A stretch of DNA of 64,000 nt from Hydractinia symbiolongicarpus (GCF_029227915.1 NC_079889.1:2916001-2980000); one strand, 5' to 3'. Positions 1-12,400 are shown, counted from the first letter of the stretch. Numbers and translations are program-made. The notes: generated by a model from the letters alone, not told the origin.

Positions 1-791
1 GGTATGCTTCGGAGGTGGTTTGATAGCCCTCTCCGTATGAATAAGCTTGTTATTCACATCAACTTGGACCCCCCACATTAACATTGACAGGTGCTATGAG
101 GATGTTGTCGTTGTAACACAATTTTGCCTATGCGCAAGTTCATGTCCGAGAGCAGCATATACACGCTTGGTATAACCGCACAATTTACTGGAGTTCGGGC
201 ATATTGCAGCACCTTCTGAAATTCAATAATGTCATGGCCTACGTTCTCCTGACGTGCTACCATGGCCTCAAATCTTTGCAATAGGATCTTCCTTGCTGTG
301 TAGTTGTCTGCACCAGATCCTATCAGAGATGCTTTGGTCCCTGCTTGCCATCCTAGCAATAAGACCACGTAAACCCTGATACTCTCGCTTAGCTTGGTCA
401 AACCCTCCGATGTCAAACCCTGACTTGTCGGAATGATAAACTTCGCCCAATCACCATAGAGTTGGGGCCACCATCTGCCGTTGGTGAGTGACGACATGAC
501 AGCTTTAAACTTGTACAAAGCATTGGCATCCGCACCGTATTTGCGGCATACCTGTGCGTATCCAGAGGTTGAGTAGGGATTTGTGTACTGGGAAAACCCA
601 TCATCATAAGGCATGGGGACCTTCATTCTTGTCAATATACGACGCATTTGGTAATAGGCGTGGAATTTAAAGATCGAATTGATAAGGGGTACCGAGCACG
701 TCAGATGGTTGGCTGAGAAAATAGGAACAAGATGAAAGCAATAAGAAAACAGGGCGCAAGGCTGTGAAATTGTATGTAACTCCGGTGACAT
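1..791 (-). pseudogene. Unrecognised ORF remnant, probably from a multicopy element; two frame breaks
   Basis: An ATG at 791-789 opens 237 codons to a stop at 78. The first ~45 residues look unstructured. A compact, well-composed region follows (about residues 47-220) with RRILTRMKVPMPYDDGF, WWPQLYGDWAKFIIP and LTKLSESIRVYVVLLLGWQA. Near the stop the reading shifts. From about 133 the +1 frame continues sensibly (CYNDNILIAPVNVNVGG), and from about 70 a third frame (VDVNNKLIHTERAIKPPPKH) runs off the left edge. This pattern of a continuing protein across two frame changes says decayed gene, not a natural C-terminus. It lies next to a broken piggyBac copy on the same strand, so a mobile or viral-derived multicopy gene is plausible. 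I do not recognise the family. Confidence 0.5.
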
Positions 792-943
792 TTCCAGCAG
801 ATTACAAGTGTTTTTGGTAAATCAGCTTTGAGTGAGCAGCATAAACAACGTTCCCACACTCTTGACATTGGGATGTCCACATACCTAGGTTTTCTTTTTC
901 ACGACAGCCCTGACCGGAATATTTTTCAAGAAAAGTTGACATC

Positions 944-2032
944 CTACTTCTCAGGCTCAAGCCTGTAAGGGGGCTTTTTAGCTATGAAAGGTTTTACCAA
1001 ACTCATCACAAGATCCGATGAAGTCTTAGATAAATCAATTTTTCGGCGATCCTTTTCATGTTTGATTGAAAACAGCGATAACGAATTGCAGCGAAGGTAA
1101 GAATGAATCATTGTCCAGCGACAAGTCAAGGCTTTGGAAGAAACTCTAGCCATCTTCATGTCCATGACATCTGTACCCCCTTTGGTACAGTCATAGAATT
1201 TGATTATCGCAGGCTTGCAGATGTCGTCATTCTTGGTTATCACCATCAGCGTGTATTGGCATTGCCGGAAGTTAAAATTAAAAATAAAAAAACTGGAACG
1301 GTTTTTGATATTGTTCCACTGAATGCAACATTACCAGCAGTGTCAGAGAAAAGATTTTTAAATTTATGCATGGATTGTTCAAAAAGACCTCGAGCATAAA
1401 GCCAGGCGATAAACGCAAAAAAATTCACGGTAGGTCAATGGTGGGATGTAGGTACTTCTACCGAAACAGACACGGGGCTCAGGTAAATTATCCTTTGCAA
1501 ACTGGATTTTGCTGTCGACGTGCTTCACAACAAGCTCAACCATCTCAACTGGAAACAAAACATTGAAGGCATAAGCTACGGAATCTATATCAGGAGAAGC
1601 CTCGTTGAGACAGGTTCAATCGGCGCTATATCGAAGTTCTTCGTCGACACACAGAGGATTTTCTCTGTATTTGAATTTGTCTTGGTACCCAAATAACCAG
1701 TTAGAACTTCAGCTTTGTTTTTGTCTTCAACCATGCCAAAGTCGTGTTTATTGAGATAAGAATTTATTGATGAAATTTACCAAACGCACCCGAGTAAGTA
1801 GTTTTAGTGGTCGCCTTCGGTCATTACCGTCATTGTTGGTATCATTATCATTAGAGACATATTTATCATCACTACTAGTATCACTATCACTTTCCACAGC
1901 TGCAGTTTCAATGTTACCATTATCATATATTTTAGCAAGATCCTTATTGTTTTCAACTTCATCATCTTTATTTTCAACAAAATGTAAAATATCTTCCACG
2001 GCTTGTTCAGCTGCAATTTTTCTTTTTGGCAT
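944..2032 (-). pseudogene. piggyBac-type transposase remnant with central deletion and frame breaks
   Basis: Read on the minus strand from ATG 2032. The first part is an acidic N-terminal tail (MPKRKIAAEQAVEDI, then Asp/Ser-rich) ending at a stop at 1748. After a frame change comes a stretch (about 1570-1390) containing PVEMVELVVKH and IPPLTYREFF. It joins, in another frame, AFIAWLYARGLFEQSMHK and LFSDTAGNVAFSGTIS (1428-1300), which is the start of the DDE_Tnp_1_7 fold. The C-terminal part (1246-944) has KPAIIKFYDCTKGGTDVMD, matching the conserved YN-x-KGGVD block that carries the third catalytic Asp. The segment with the first two catalytic aspartates is missing, and the cysteine-rich tail of typical piggyBac proteins is absent. 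A non-functional copy. TTAA termini were not located. Confidence 0.8.
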
Positions 2033-5000
2033 TTTATGTATTAGTTTGTTGCTAACAAAACAAAATCACGTCACGCTAATAACTGAATATATATAATGCA
2101 ACATACCATTATTTACATACACACAAGAAATTAAATGACAGATTGACTTATCCCGAACCTTTATGCACAGAATTTCTTGTACAATTAGTTGTCTCCATTG
2201 TAAATTTAAAAAATTGAAACTCTATACCAGCTGCTGAGCAACAGTTGTATTTTTAGGACAATACTGATATAAATAATTCAATAATGGGAAAGAAAATTAA
2301 CCTGGAAACAATATTAAGGACAGTAAATCCTGGGACCGCAAAAACAGCTAAAATAAAAAAAAACATAGGCTGACAACAAATGGGCCTCTGCGGAAAAAAT
2401 ATACCGGCAATCAATTTTTTAATAGTTTCTGATCCGATATAAAATTTGAGGAAAACCGGTGCACATCAACCGCTCACTGGTTAATGTGCTCCGGTAACAA
2501 AAACAGGCGGTGAAGTACAATGAGCTCCAGTTTGGGCTAATAAGGTAAAATGCTTCTTTCATGGGTAACTTTCATTTTTAACTGCAGCAATTGCTGGAGA
2601 TTTGTAACATAAGAATATTAAGCATGATAAGTCTCCGATCCTTCTTCGCAATGCTTGTATGTAAGCAACATGCCACAACCAAAAAGTAAGCCTGTAAAGA
2701 AGAGAAACTGAAGCAACAGTGAGGCACGGCAAATATTTTGTTTTACTTATTAAAACAGTGTGTACTTGAAATTCAATGGAATTTTCTTCCCCAGAGGGCA
2801 ATGTATTCAATGTATATCCAAATATTTATGGGGAAAGAAGTGGGGACTGTGATCCGTTTATATGTTTTCCATCGTTACATAACTCCATTAGGGATTTCGC
2901 ACTAGCAAGCAGACATACTTTATACTTTACGCTATTGTGGCGGATTTGAATTCGTCAGGAGAACTTCCCGAGCTAGAGCCCATATTTAGTCAACGTAAAC
3001 ATAACTGTGGAATATGAAATGAAAACTATGTTAGATCAGCTTGTAAGCTTTTCTGCTACGTTTGGCAACACATAATATTATTCTATCCACCATGGTTTGA
3101 TAGTTTTTTATATGCTGGTTCAGCAGCCAATGAAATTTTTGCAGTATTTTGTAGTAAACAAAATTACAAAATAGCAATAACTTAACAGAATTTTTCGCGC
3201 ATTAAAGTAAGAAATATTTTTTCCCAGTACGGAAGAAGTGGATTTTTACCAAAATATACTTAGAATTCGGGGAAAAACCTATGAATTCAGTATTAACAAA
3301 CCAGGGGTTTTGCAAATTGTTGTGCTTATAGAAATAACAAACTGACTAATGGATTTAGAAAGTCATCATGCCATGCAAATGTTTTTAAGAAAAAGCCAGA
3401 AAAACATCACATATATAATACATTATATTTTCAAAATAATTCATGTATTTTAACTAGAAAAATATTTTTCCATGTAATCTTTAAACAGTCGTGTCAACCG
3501 CATCCACCATGCCCAGAGTCAATGACAACTCAAGTACCTAAGTTTAGGTAAGCAAGGAAAGCATTGGTAAACAGGAGAGATATGACGGGAATATTTAAAA
3601 CTCGGGTAGTTGAAACAAGAGCTAGTCCTATACACAGGTACAAATCATAATATACGTACAAATATGCATTCCTGTGGAGGTAAATTATTTAACACATAAA
3701 AAACACGTAAATTAACACATTGGAGAGATTTTGGTTTCTGTATGCCATCTTTTGTCATGCTAAGTTAATGCGAATGTCCTTCAGAACATTTGTTAACCTC
3801 AAATGTGAGCAATTGTTTTTCGAACCTTCCTGCTTAGCGACAAAATAATAAACTTGTCAGGTAAATTAGTCACCAGCGGTGAAGGGACTAAAATCGCTGC
3901 AAACATCTACCATTTTTGAAATGAGTGGCAAAGAATGACGGAGTTAATTAACTCCATAAAAAAGCATTATCTCCATCAACTCATGCGTACGCTTGGTCCG
4001 ATGGAACGCTAGTAAAAGAAAACATATTTGCCGAACCCGGAAAATGTAAAATAAAGCTTAATTCGCGAAAATTTGTTACTGCGAAAGTTAAGACTTGTCA
4101 GGCAGACAATTCTTACGCAGTTTCGCGGAAAAAACTCATATTTATATACTTATATAATATTTCGCACTTGAAAATTCTCGCATATGATGAATGTATATAT
4201 TCAGAATTTCGTGTACAGCCCGCTGGCGGTCGTCTACCCACGTGTGTTTTACTACACTAGTACTGAATAAATGAGGATACAGGAATTGCACGTATAGCTG
4301 TAATTAAATGTTATCCAAGTTGATTAAAAGAAAATGCGCCTTGACTTTGGAAATTTAACGTTGTCTCGTGATTTTTGAAGATTTGATCAAGGTCTGAAGA
4401 CTGTGTGGCTCGACTTCGTTTAATTTAATCTTTATCATATCATATTTTGTATTGCGAGTGTCAGTCACAAAGTCTTATTTATGATGGTAATGGGATTAAA
4501 AGTGTTTTCAGCGTTGTAATGTTGAAACCACACTGATGTCATCGGTGTTATATGGGACGCGCAATCTGCTTTAAAGCCCTTTCCGTCGACCATTCATAGC
4601 ACAAATCTTATCAAATTCTACTTTAATGCTTGTGTGTACCAGGCTTAAATCTTTTGAAACTATTTTAAACGGCCATGAAAAATGTCCCTGTAAACCCTAT
4701 TTGGTATAAGACGAAAGGACCAGCAGCGCTTTTTTCAACTTTGTTATTTTGCTGAAAAACTTGCTCAATTGTTATACAAATGTGACTATTGTTATATTTT
4801 CTTGCTTTTTTCAAGTTTGACTCTGAACACGTAAACTTTACAAAGTGTTATGTTTTTAATTAATCCGATTTTTACGATTCTATTCCGATATAAAAAATAT
4901 ATCGCTTCGGAGGGATTTCCCCACCATTCATATCAATCACGCGAATTAGTTAGGTAAAAACATTCCCCCAGATAATTAAATTGTTGGCACCAACAAGAAA

Positions 5001-5640
5001 GACAGTTGAGCCAAGTCTTACGTCAAGTACAACTGCATCAGGATTTATAAACAGCTCATTATGCCCCACCCTGTCATCGAGAAGCCATGGTTAAAATAGG
5101 TCCTTATGCGTTTATTAAAAAAATCTTTGCGAGAGAAATATCCTTTGAATAATAACCGAAGTGTTGGTGTAATAATGTTATAAGTTTCAACAAAAGGATC
5201 ATAAAATGATATGAAACAAATCTCTGCTGAAAATTTTTTTATAAAAGTTGTGGTAATCTGTCAATGAAGTTTTATGAAGGTAGTTTATTTCTTTTTTAAA
5301 ATTTGATTTGTTTATTTTTAATTCACTGACTTTGCATGAAGATCTGTATTCACCTATATCTCTTATCTCCATATTAATAATAGCCGTAAAGTCTGTCTGT
5401 TGGCGGGCTGATAATTTTTTACGTTAATATGAGGCAAGCTGGCCCGATTAGAAAGACTGAAAAGTCACGAAAGTTGTTTATATATTTTACAGCGGGTTCT
5501 GAAGTTTCTTCAAAAAAATGTAAGAGAGTGGTAACAATTTTTATTTTGTCAATACGTACAAAATAAAAAATGTTGTTTTTTTTTGCAAATAAATTATGCG
5601 CACAAAAAAATTCAGCCCAGCTGAATTTTGAAGTTGTGTT
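2033..5640. other. Gene-free AT-rich stretch with repeat fragments
   Basis: No exon or RNA gene could be supported. At about 4055-4150 there is a patch rich in TTCGCGAA-type words, and similar patches occur near 22070-22170 and 46330-46440, so this is probably an interspersed repeat. At about 5372-5405 the words TTAATAATAGCC and TCTGTCTGT resemble a patch at 46668-46695, again suggesting a dispersed repeat. Confidence 0.4.
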
Positions 5641-5663
5641 CATATGGGAGCAAACCAGGCCTC

Positions 5664-5800
5664 TTAACAGAGATCTCGGTTAGGCGGGCTGTTTTTTCAC
5701 ACGTGAACGCAAAGCATTTTTTACTAGAAAATTGCCACAAAGAGATCTCGGACAACCGAGGCCTCCGACTTGGCGGGCTATTTTTTCTCCATAAGGATAT
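5664..5800. repeat. Short direct duplication with AGAGATCTCGG and GGCGGGCT motifs
   Basis: The words AGAGATCTCGG, then GGCGGGCTGTTTTTTC occur near 5668-5698. They recur near 5741-5788 with AGAGATCTCGG and TTGGCGGGCTATTTTTTC, separated by ACCGAGGCCTCCG. This is probably the decayed end of an inverted-repeat transposon, since GAGATCTCGG and CTCGGTTAACCGAG words also occur inside the TIR element at 51.8 kb. Confidence 0.4.
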
Positions 5801-5979
5801 CCCCCATAGTATGGTTGTTGGGTGATTCCTTGCAAAAATAGTATCAACGTTTGAATGTTTTTAAACAAGAAGCTTTTTCATGCGAATCATGTAAAAACCG
5901 GAAAATATAAACTTATTTTGTTGTAGAAACTTTAAACAGTGTTTGACTAACACGCCAAAGGAGTAAAGAATTTTCTTTT

Positions 5980-6310
5980 AGGCGATTTAGCTCGTTTTGA
6001 GGTATTATTAAGCGGATTCGTTCGTTTTTAGTCATTATCAAGCGGATTTGCTCATTTTGTAATATTATTGAGCGGATTCGCTCGTTTTGAAGTATCATTG
6101 AGCGGATTCGCTCGTTTTTAGTCATTATTGAGCGGATTCGTTCGTTTTTAGTCATTTAAGCGGATTCGCTCATTTTGTAATATTATTGAGCGGATTCGCT
6201 TGTTTTAAAGTATCATTGAGCGAATTCGCTCGTTTTTAGTCATTATTGAGGGATTCGTTCGTTTTTAGTCATTTAAGCGGATTCGCTCATTTTGAAGTAT
6301 TATCAGATCC
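5980..6310. repeat. Palindromic 29-30-bp minisatellite with four-unit higher-order repeat
   Basis: About eleven units with core GAGCGGATTCGCTCG, separated by AT-rich linkers. The core is a near-palindrome (GAGCG ... CGCTC); the unit near 6218 is a perfect 14-bp palindrome, GAGCGAATTCGCTC. The linkers are not random. The order GTAATATTATT, GAAGTATCATT, AGTCATTATT, AGTCATTTA occurs once and then repeats (third bases changed slightly), so four ~30-bp monomers form a ~118-bp higher-order unit duplicated in tandem. The minus strand happens to be open through the array (repeated NERIRSI), which I take as a by-product of the monomer length being a multiple of 3. Confidence 0.85.
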
Positions 6311-6312
6311 GC

Positions 6313-8560
6313 CTAATTACAAAAAATAAAAAGAACACGATTTTTCTGCAGATACATGCCACCGTATGATATATCTTCTATGATCTTTCTTCTTTTCTGG
6401 AGAAAAGCAGACGAATCGATTTTCAGTTTTTCTTGAATCAACTTGAAGGCAAAATATTTTTTACTTGCTTTTGAAGTTGTCATTGGGGAAAGATCATTGA
6501 TATAATCCACTATATATAATGTTCTTTAACAAAATAGGCGAAATTTAACTTAGGATAGATTTCACAAGTTTTGGTGAAACAGCTTTGAAGTAAACGTGAC
6601 CTTATCAATGCGGTTACTGCTGTCTGCACCTGCTGGAAGAGTAACGGAACATTGTGTATATCAATAGGCACATTGCATATTTATCAGGAGGGATCAGTGC
6701 CACATTCCGGCAGTCATTATAGTCGGCGTTTTATCAGGTCGGCGGTCGTTCCGGTGAACGCTTCTATTACCCGGCGGGTTTTTTTGGTGATGCTATGCGA
6801 GGTCGACGATGGTTTTGGTCGGGGTTTTTTTATGATCGCTATCTATGATCGCTATCAGGAACAAAAGTTTTAGTGAAAAAAGCTCGATATTGACATCTGT
6901 TGTGCAACGCCTTCTTGCGTTGCGTTTTAAGCAATCACAGTGTGAGTGAATTAAATTTGTGGTGTATTGAAAAAAGTTCAAGTTTTGTCGACATCACTTG
7001 GGAGGGGAGGGGAGGCAGAATTTAACCCACATGTTCATAATAGACTTAGAAAAGTCCGGACCAAATACGACGTACACGAGAACGTCTGATGTCTAAAACA
7101 ATCGCATTCCGCAAAGTTTTCTTTTTTATCCATCTCTAAAACGTTTTGTACCTAATAACGGCCAAATAAGTTATTGGAACTTTAAATGTTTTGGGGGATT
7201 TTCTATTATTTAAAATTGTTGCAGTTAAAAAAAAATTACAAAAATAAGTTCTAAACTAAATCATCGATTGATCCCCGAGTGAGCAGCACAGAGTTTACAT
7301 TGGCAGTATATTTTAACGTGTATATTTCAAAAGAAGATAATAAGGGCGAAGATAATAAGGACAACGCTAGAAGCGCGCGAGGATAAGTATGGAAGAAAAA
7401 ATGTAGCTCACGAAAAGGTGTAAAGGTCTACAAACGTTTGTAGGGAACAGGAAAAGCGAGTTAAAACGTAAAATAATGGCTAAAATATACCTAAACCAAA
7501 AAAATTGTGAATGTCGTTTAATTAAGGTGGAATAGTGTTACGTGGAAGATATTAAGGAATTATATAGATGTAATCAAAGTCCATTCCCGATATCGTTTAA
7601 TAGCTTGTATTACCTTTATTCTGTTATCCATTCACGGTGAAGTTCGCAAAAGTAAATGCGACAACAACACTAGTGACAAGTATTCATTGAGATAAAATCT
7701 TATCTCGAGAATGTGACATGAAATTACAAAATTCATGATCTATGTGATCAAAAGTCGGAGAATCAAATGAAAAAAGAATGAGGTCAAAGTCAGCAGACAT
7801 GTAGGACAAGAAAATATTTTGAAGGAGATAAACAATATAATGAGTAAAGCATAGAGAATGAAAAATAACTTGAATTGGATGAATAAGAGCATTGTCTTGA
7901 CTTATTAATTTACAATAAAATATGAAGTTATACCTCTAATAGGTTATGTTCTGTGGTCTAAGAAACATTAAATATGGATGGGGAGTAATTTAATATCAGG
8001 AATTTTGCCTTTAGATATTTTCACGAATTAAACATTTTTTGAAACTGTGGTAGGGAATTTAAAAATGTTTAAAAATATGGATGGCGACTAATTTTGGCCT
8101 TTAAAAAATTGCAAAATTGGTTAGAGTTTTTTGAGAATTAACTTTCGCAAATCGATAAACAAAATGAATTAACTTAAAAGCTTGTTTTTTTTATCACTTA
8201 TATTTGTCTGTTCCTATTTATAATAAAATAATTTACCTGTCAGTTGACTCCATCTGACTATTTACTTTATTAAGTTTTTAATTAACAAGAAATGACAAAA
8301 AACAATTCTTTCGTAATAAATTTATTTGCAAATTTAAAGGCTATTTCGAAAAATTCGTAAAATTTCTTGACTCGAAATCTATAGGTAAAACGATTCTTAT
8401 ATACCTCAGTTTGGAAGATTTTGCACTAGTTGACATGCTCGGTAGTGGGCAAAGATAGGATTTGACATGCAACGATACAACCAAATATGTAAGAATGCCG
8501 CAATGCTGTTAACAAATTTGCATGAATGCTTGCGTTAACTAGTTGCGTGTACTTTTAACA
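6313..8560. other. Gene-free stretch; one GC-richer patch
   Basis: No supportable gene. At 6690-6850 there is a locally GC-rich patch with repeated GTCGGCG/GGCGG words and a duplicated TATGATCGCTATC, possibly an old repeat fragment. The remainder is AT-rich with no motif I can name. Confidence 0.35.
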
Positions 8561-8567
8561 TCTACTT

Positions 8568-8645
8568 CGAGTAGCTCGTGAAATTGTAGTTATGGAAATC
8601 GCTTCGTTATCACAAAGTCTGTGGTTCAGTCCACAGCGCAAGCAT
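8568..8645 (+). repeat. Degenerate tRNA-like (SINE-like) sequence
   Basis: An A-box-like TAGCTCGTGAAATTG (about 8571) is followed about 50 nt later by CTGTGGTTCAGTCCACAG, a perfect 6-bp stem closing a TTCAGT loop like a T-arm. The spacing fits a tRNA body, but no acceptor stem is evident. It may be a decayed tRNA-derived SINE head. Low confidence. Confidence 0.3.
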
Positions 8646-8937
8646 GTTTAGCAAGTGTCGTTGTCACAACTACGGGTTAACCCGTGCAATGTAAGGGGAA
8701 ATTTGGTAGGTAATAGGAGACAGCTGTTGTTTCAGCTGTTCAAGTGTGAAGAACGTTTTACTGTTCATTTTCCTTGCCAATATGTTAACGTATTTTTAAC
8801 CTGTCGCATGTAACGATCTAACCTTAAATTATTTTAAACAAATTCCTCAGGCAAGAGACTTTGAGAAATGGAATGTCTCAAAATTAATGGTAATCATTTG
8901 TTATCAATTATTTATTTATTTATTCTTCTATTTATTC

Positions 8938-10920
8938 ATTTTTTTATTAAACTATTATCCATCCATCCATTCATCTATTCATCTATCCATCTATCCATCT
9001 ATTCATTCATTCACTCATTTATTCATTTATTCATTTATTCATTTATTCATTTATTCATTTATTCATTTATTCATTTATTCATTTATTCATTTATTCATTT
9101 ATTTATTTATTCATTTATTCATTTATTCATTTATTCATTTATTCATTTATTCATTTATTCATTTATTCATTTATTCATTTATTCATTTATTCATTTATTC
9201 ATTTATTCATTTATTCATTTATTCATTTATTCATTTATTCATTTATTCATTTATTCATTTATTCATTTATTCATTTATTCATTTATTCATTTATTCATTT
9301 ATTCATTTATTCATTTATTCATTTATTCATTTATTCATTTATTCATTTATTCATTTATTCATTTATTCATTTATTCATTTATTCATTTATTCATTTATTC
9401 ATTTATTCATTTATTCATTTATTCATTTATTCATTTATTCATTTATTCATTTATTCATTTATTCATTTATTCATTTATTCATTTATTCATTTATTCATTT
9501 ATTCATTTATTCATTTATTCATTTATTCATTTATTCATTTATTCATTTATTCATTTATTCATTTATTCATTTATTCATTTATTCATTTATTCATTTATTC
9601 ATTTATTCATTTATTCATTTATTCATTTATTCATTTATTCATTTATTCATTTATTCATTTATTCATTTATTCATTTATTCATTTATTCATTTATTCATTT
9701 ATTCATTTATTCATTTATTCATTTATTCATTTATTCATTTATTCATTTATTCATTTATTCATTTATTCATTTATTCATTTATTCATTTATTCATTTATTC
9801 ATTTATTCATTTATTCATTTATTCATTTATTCATTTATTCATTTATTCATTTATTCATTTATTCATTTATTCATTTATTCATTTATTCATTTATTCATTT
9901 ATTCATTTATTCATTTATTCATTTATTCATTTATTCATTTATTCATTTATTCATTTATTCATTTATTCATTTATTCATTTATTCATTTATTCATTTATTC
10001 ATTTATTCATTTATTCATTTATTCATTTATTCATTTATTCATTTATTCATTTATTCATTTATTCATTTATTCATTTATTCATTTATTCATTTATTCATTT
10101 ATTCATTTATTCATTTATTCATTTATTCATTTATTCATTTATTCATTTATTCATTTATTCATTTATTCATTTATTCATTTATTCATTTATTCATTTATTC
10201 ATTTATTCATTTATTCATTTATTCATTTATTCATTTATTCATTTATTCATTTATTCATTTATTCATTTATTCATTTATTCATTTATTCATTTATTCATTT
10301 ATTCATTTATTCATTTATTCATTTATTCATTTATTCATTTATTCATTTATTCATTTATTCATTTATTCATTTATTCATTTATTCATTTATTCATTTATTC
10401 ATTTATTCATTTATTCATTTATTCATTTATTCATTTATTCATTTATTCATTTATTCATTTATTCATTTATTCATTTATTCATTTATTCATTTATTCATTT
10501 ATTCATTTATTCATTTATTCATTTATTCATTTATTCATTTATTCATTTATTCATTTATTCATTTATTCATTTATTCATTTATTCATTTATTCATTTATTC
10601 ATTTATTCATTTATTCATTTATTCATTTATTCATTTATTCATTTATTCATTTATTCATTTATTCATTTATTCATTTATTCATTTATTCATTTATTCATTT
10701 ATTCATTTATTCATTTATTCATTTATTCATTTATTCATTTATTCATTTATTCATTTATTCATTTATTCATTTATTCATTTATTCATTTATTCATTTATTC
10801 ATTTATTCATTTATTCATTCATTCATCAATTTATTCATCCATCCGTTCATTCATCCATCCGTTCATTCATCAATTTATTCATCCATCCGTTCATTCATCC
10901 ATTTATTAATCCATCCATAA
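8938..10920. repeat. Giant (TTTATTCA)n octanucleotide microsatellite
   Basis: From about 9015 to 10818 the sequence is an essentially perfect octamer array, roughly 225 units. I saw a single internal variant, a C-to-T change giving TTTATTTATTTA near 9093-9104. The edges (8938-9014 and 10818-10915) degenerate into CATC/CATT/CCGT tetramer variants of the same motif. Because 8 is not divisible by 3, all three plus-strand frames read the same octapeptide (HLFIYSFI permuted) without stops. This explains the two very long overlapping plus-strand ORFs here; they are not genes. Confidence 0.97.
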
Positions 10921-10929
10921 CCCTATTTT

Positions 10930-11406
10930 ATCCAGATTACTTACTTATTTTATCAGTTAATGCTGTTAGCCTTTAAGTTTTGCTATAGAAGCAGAAATTC
11001 TATGTACATATGTAATATTTTTAATCGTTAGAAGAGAGGATATGCTTGCAAGCAGATTGTTAAGAATGAGCGGGGTGTATACAATAAGTATCATTTCAGC
11101 ATTTTTTCCTTCTAATTTCAGTAGGTTGCACATATAAAAAGATAGATGGTAACTTAACTTGTAAGAAATACCAATAAGCGAACGTCAGGTATTTCAGCCA
11201 AATAATCATCTCATAGGTTTAACGTAACTTTAATTTAAATTAAGGGTTAATCACCCAATTTATTGGTACAAGTCGAAGTGATAAGGATTGGAGGTGAAAT
11301 AAAGAAATCCTTATGACATCGGGGACATCGGAGAAAATAATAGACAAGTCGAAAAAATTGGATTTTTACAAGGGTATAAAAAGTCTCTTCCTTATCCTGC
11401 TGTCAA
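10930..11406. other. Spacer, nothing recognised
   Basis: AT-rich DNA between the microsatellite and the pogo element. No ORF, RNA or repeat could be supported. Confidence 0.4.
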
Positions 11407-11408
11407 TA

Positions 11409-12398
11409 CAGTAGACGTCCGTTAATTCGAACACTCAAAGGACTTAATTAATTGTTCGAATTAACGAATGTTCGGATTATCGGAAGTTCAGAAAAACAAG
11501 AATTTTAATAAACGTTTAAAGGTTTTATGCTAAAAAACCTTTATTACAACTTTACAATTTTTTATAAAAATCTTTTAACGTTGTTTGCTTTTTCGTTTGC
11601 GCAAAGTGCTGGTCAATTATGCGACCAATGCAATTAGCATACGATTGAACCGTTTCCACGTCATGTGTGAATAATGCAAATTGCTTCATTATTTCTATCA
11701 AATAGAGAAGTTCGTGTCGGCTGGGGCACTCCTCAGGTTCATCTTCAATTTCTAATGCACCATTATCGCCATCATTATCACCGCCATGTTCCATATCTAA
11801 TAAATTGGCTATAATTTCGGCGTCAGAGAGAGGTGGCTGTATAGATGCAATTTCTGCATCAACGTCAGTAAAGGAAGACGCATCTATGGAATCTACAACA
11901 AGATTGGGTTGGGTTGTACGAAGGTTTTCAATTTCTTCTTCCAATTCCTTGAAAGGGTTATCATCTTTAGTAATGGCTGCATTCTGGCTTTCACTTGATA
12001 TTTTAGACTTTCGGAAGCAGTTAACAATTGTCTTTATTGTCACTGCATCCCAGGCTGTAACAAGCATTTGCATTCCTTGTAGCAAAGAAATTTTTGGAGG
12101 CAATTTTTTTCTCTCGACACATCTGATAATGTTACAAACCACGTTCTTACGATAGATCACTTTAAGAGACTTTTCCTTTTCCAACTTTTTGATACACAAA
12201 AGTTCGAATTAACGAGCATAATGTAGCTTTGGGACTAAAAAAATTGTTGGAATTAGCGAAATGTTCAAAATATCGGAGTTCGAATTAAGCAGCTCAAAAT
12301 ATAAGACTTTATTAAACCAAACTCAAGGGACTTGACAATTTGTTCGAAATAACGGAAAGTTCGAATTAAGCGGCATTCGAATTAACAGACGTCAACTG
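11409..12398 (-). mobile_element. pogo/Tigger element, internally deleted, 990 bp, TA target duplication
   Basis: The left end reads CAGTAGACGTCCGTTAATTC. The right end, reverse-complemented, reads CAGTTGACGTCTGTTAATTC. These are near-identical terminal inverted repeats beginning with the CAGT typical of pogo/Tigger. TA lies immediately outside on both sides (11407-11408 and 12399-12400). Subterminal GTTCGAATTAACG/AAGCGG words repeat several times inside both ends. The body encodes only the C-terminal third of a transposase (next entry), so this is a non-autonomous deletion derivative. Confidence 0.9.
11552..12199 (-). pseudogene. C-terminal fragment of Tigger-type (DDE_1 / CENP-B-like) transposase
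   Basis: 215 codons on the minus strand. It opens with KKLEKEKSLKVIYRKNVV, the segment that follows the last catalytic residue in Tigger proteins. Next comes LLQGMQMLVTAWDAVTIKTI and NCFRKS, matching the family's AW-x-x-V-x-x-x-TI-x-NCF block, then an acidic linker. The end is TTLKDFYKKL, the usual Tigger C-terminal tail. The N-terminal helix-turn-helix, CENP-B DNA-binding region and the whole DDE core are absent. The first Met is probably not a genuine start; the reading frame is a fusion of element 5' end and C-terminus created by deletion. Confidence 0.85.
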
Positions 12399-12400
12399 TA

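Noticed and set aside
5913-6155. Minus-strand ORF with repeated NERIRSI
   Set aside because: Monomer length near a multiple of 3 keeps the frame open; the motif is better explained as palindromic DNA repeats.
5980-6310. Possible CRISPR array
   Set aside because: Linkers are short, AT-rich and themselves repeated in fixed order, and the host is an animal.
8868-10976. Very long plus-strand ORFs (about 700 codons) of repeating octapeptide
   Set aside because: They lie entirely in the TTTATTCA microsatellite. All three frames give the same peptide because 8 is coprime to 3, so the ORF is arithmetic, not a gene.
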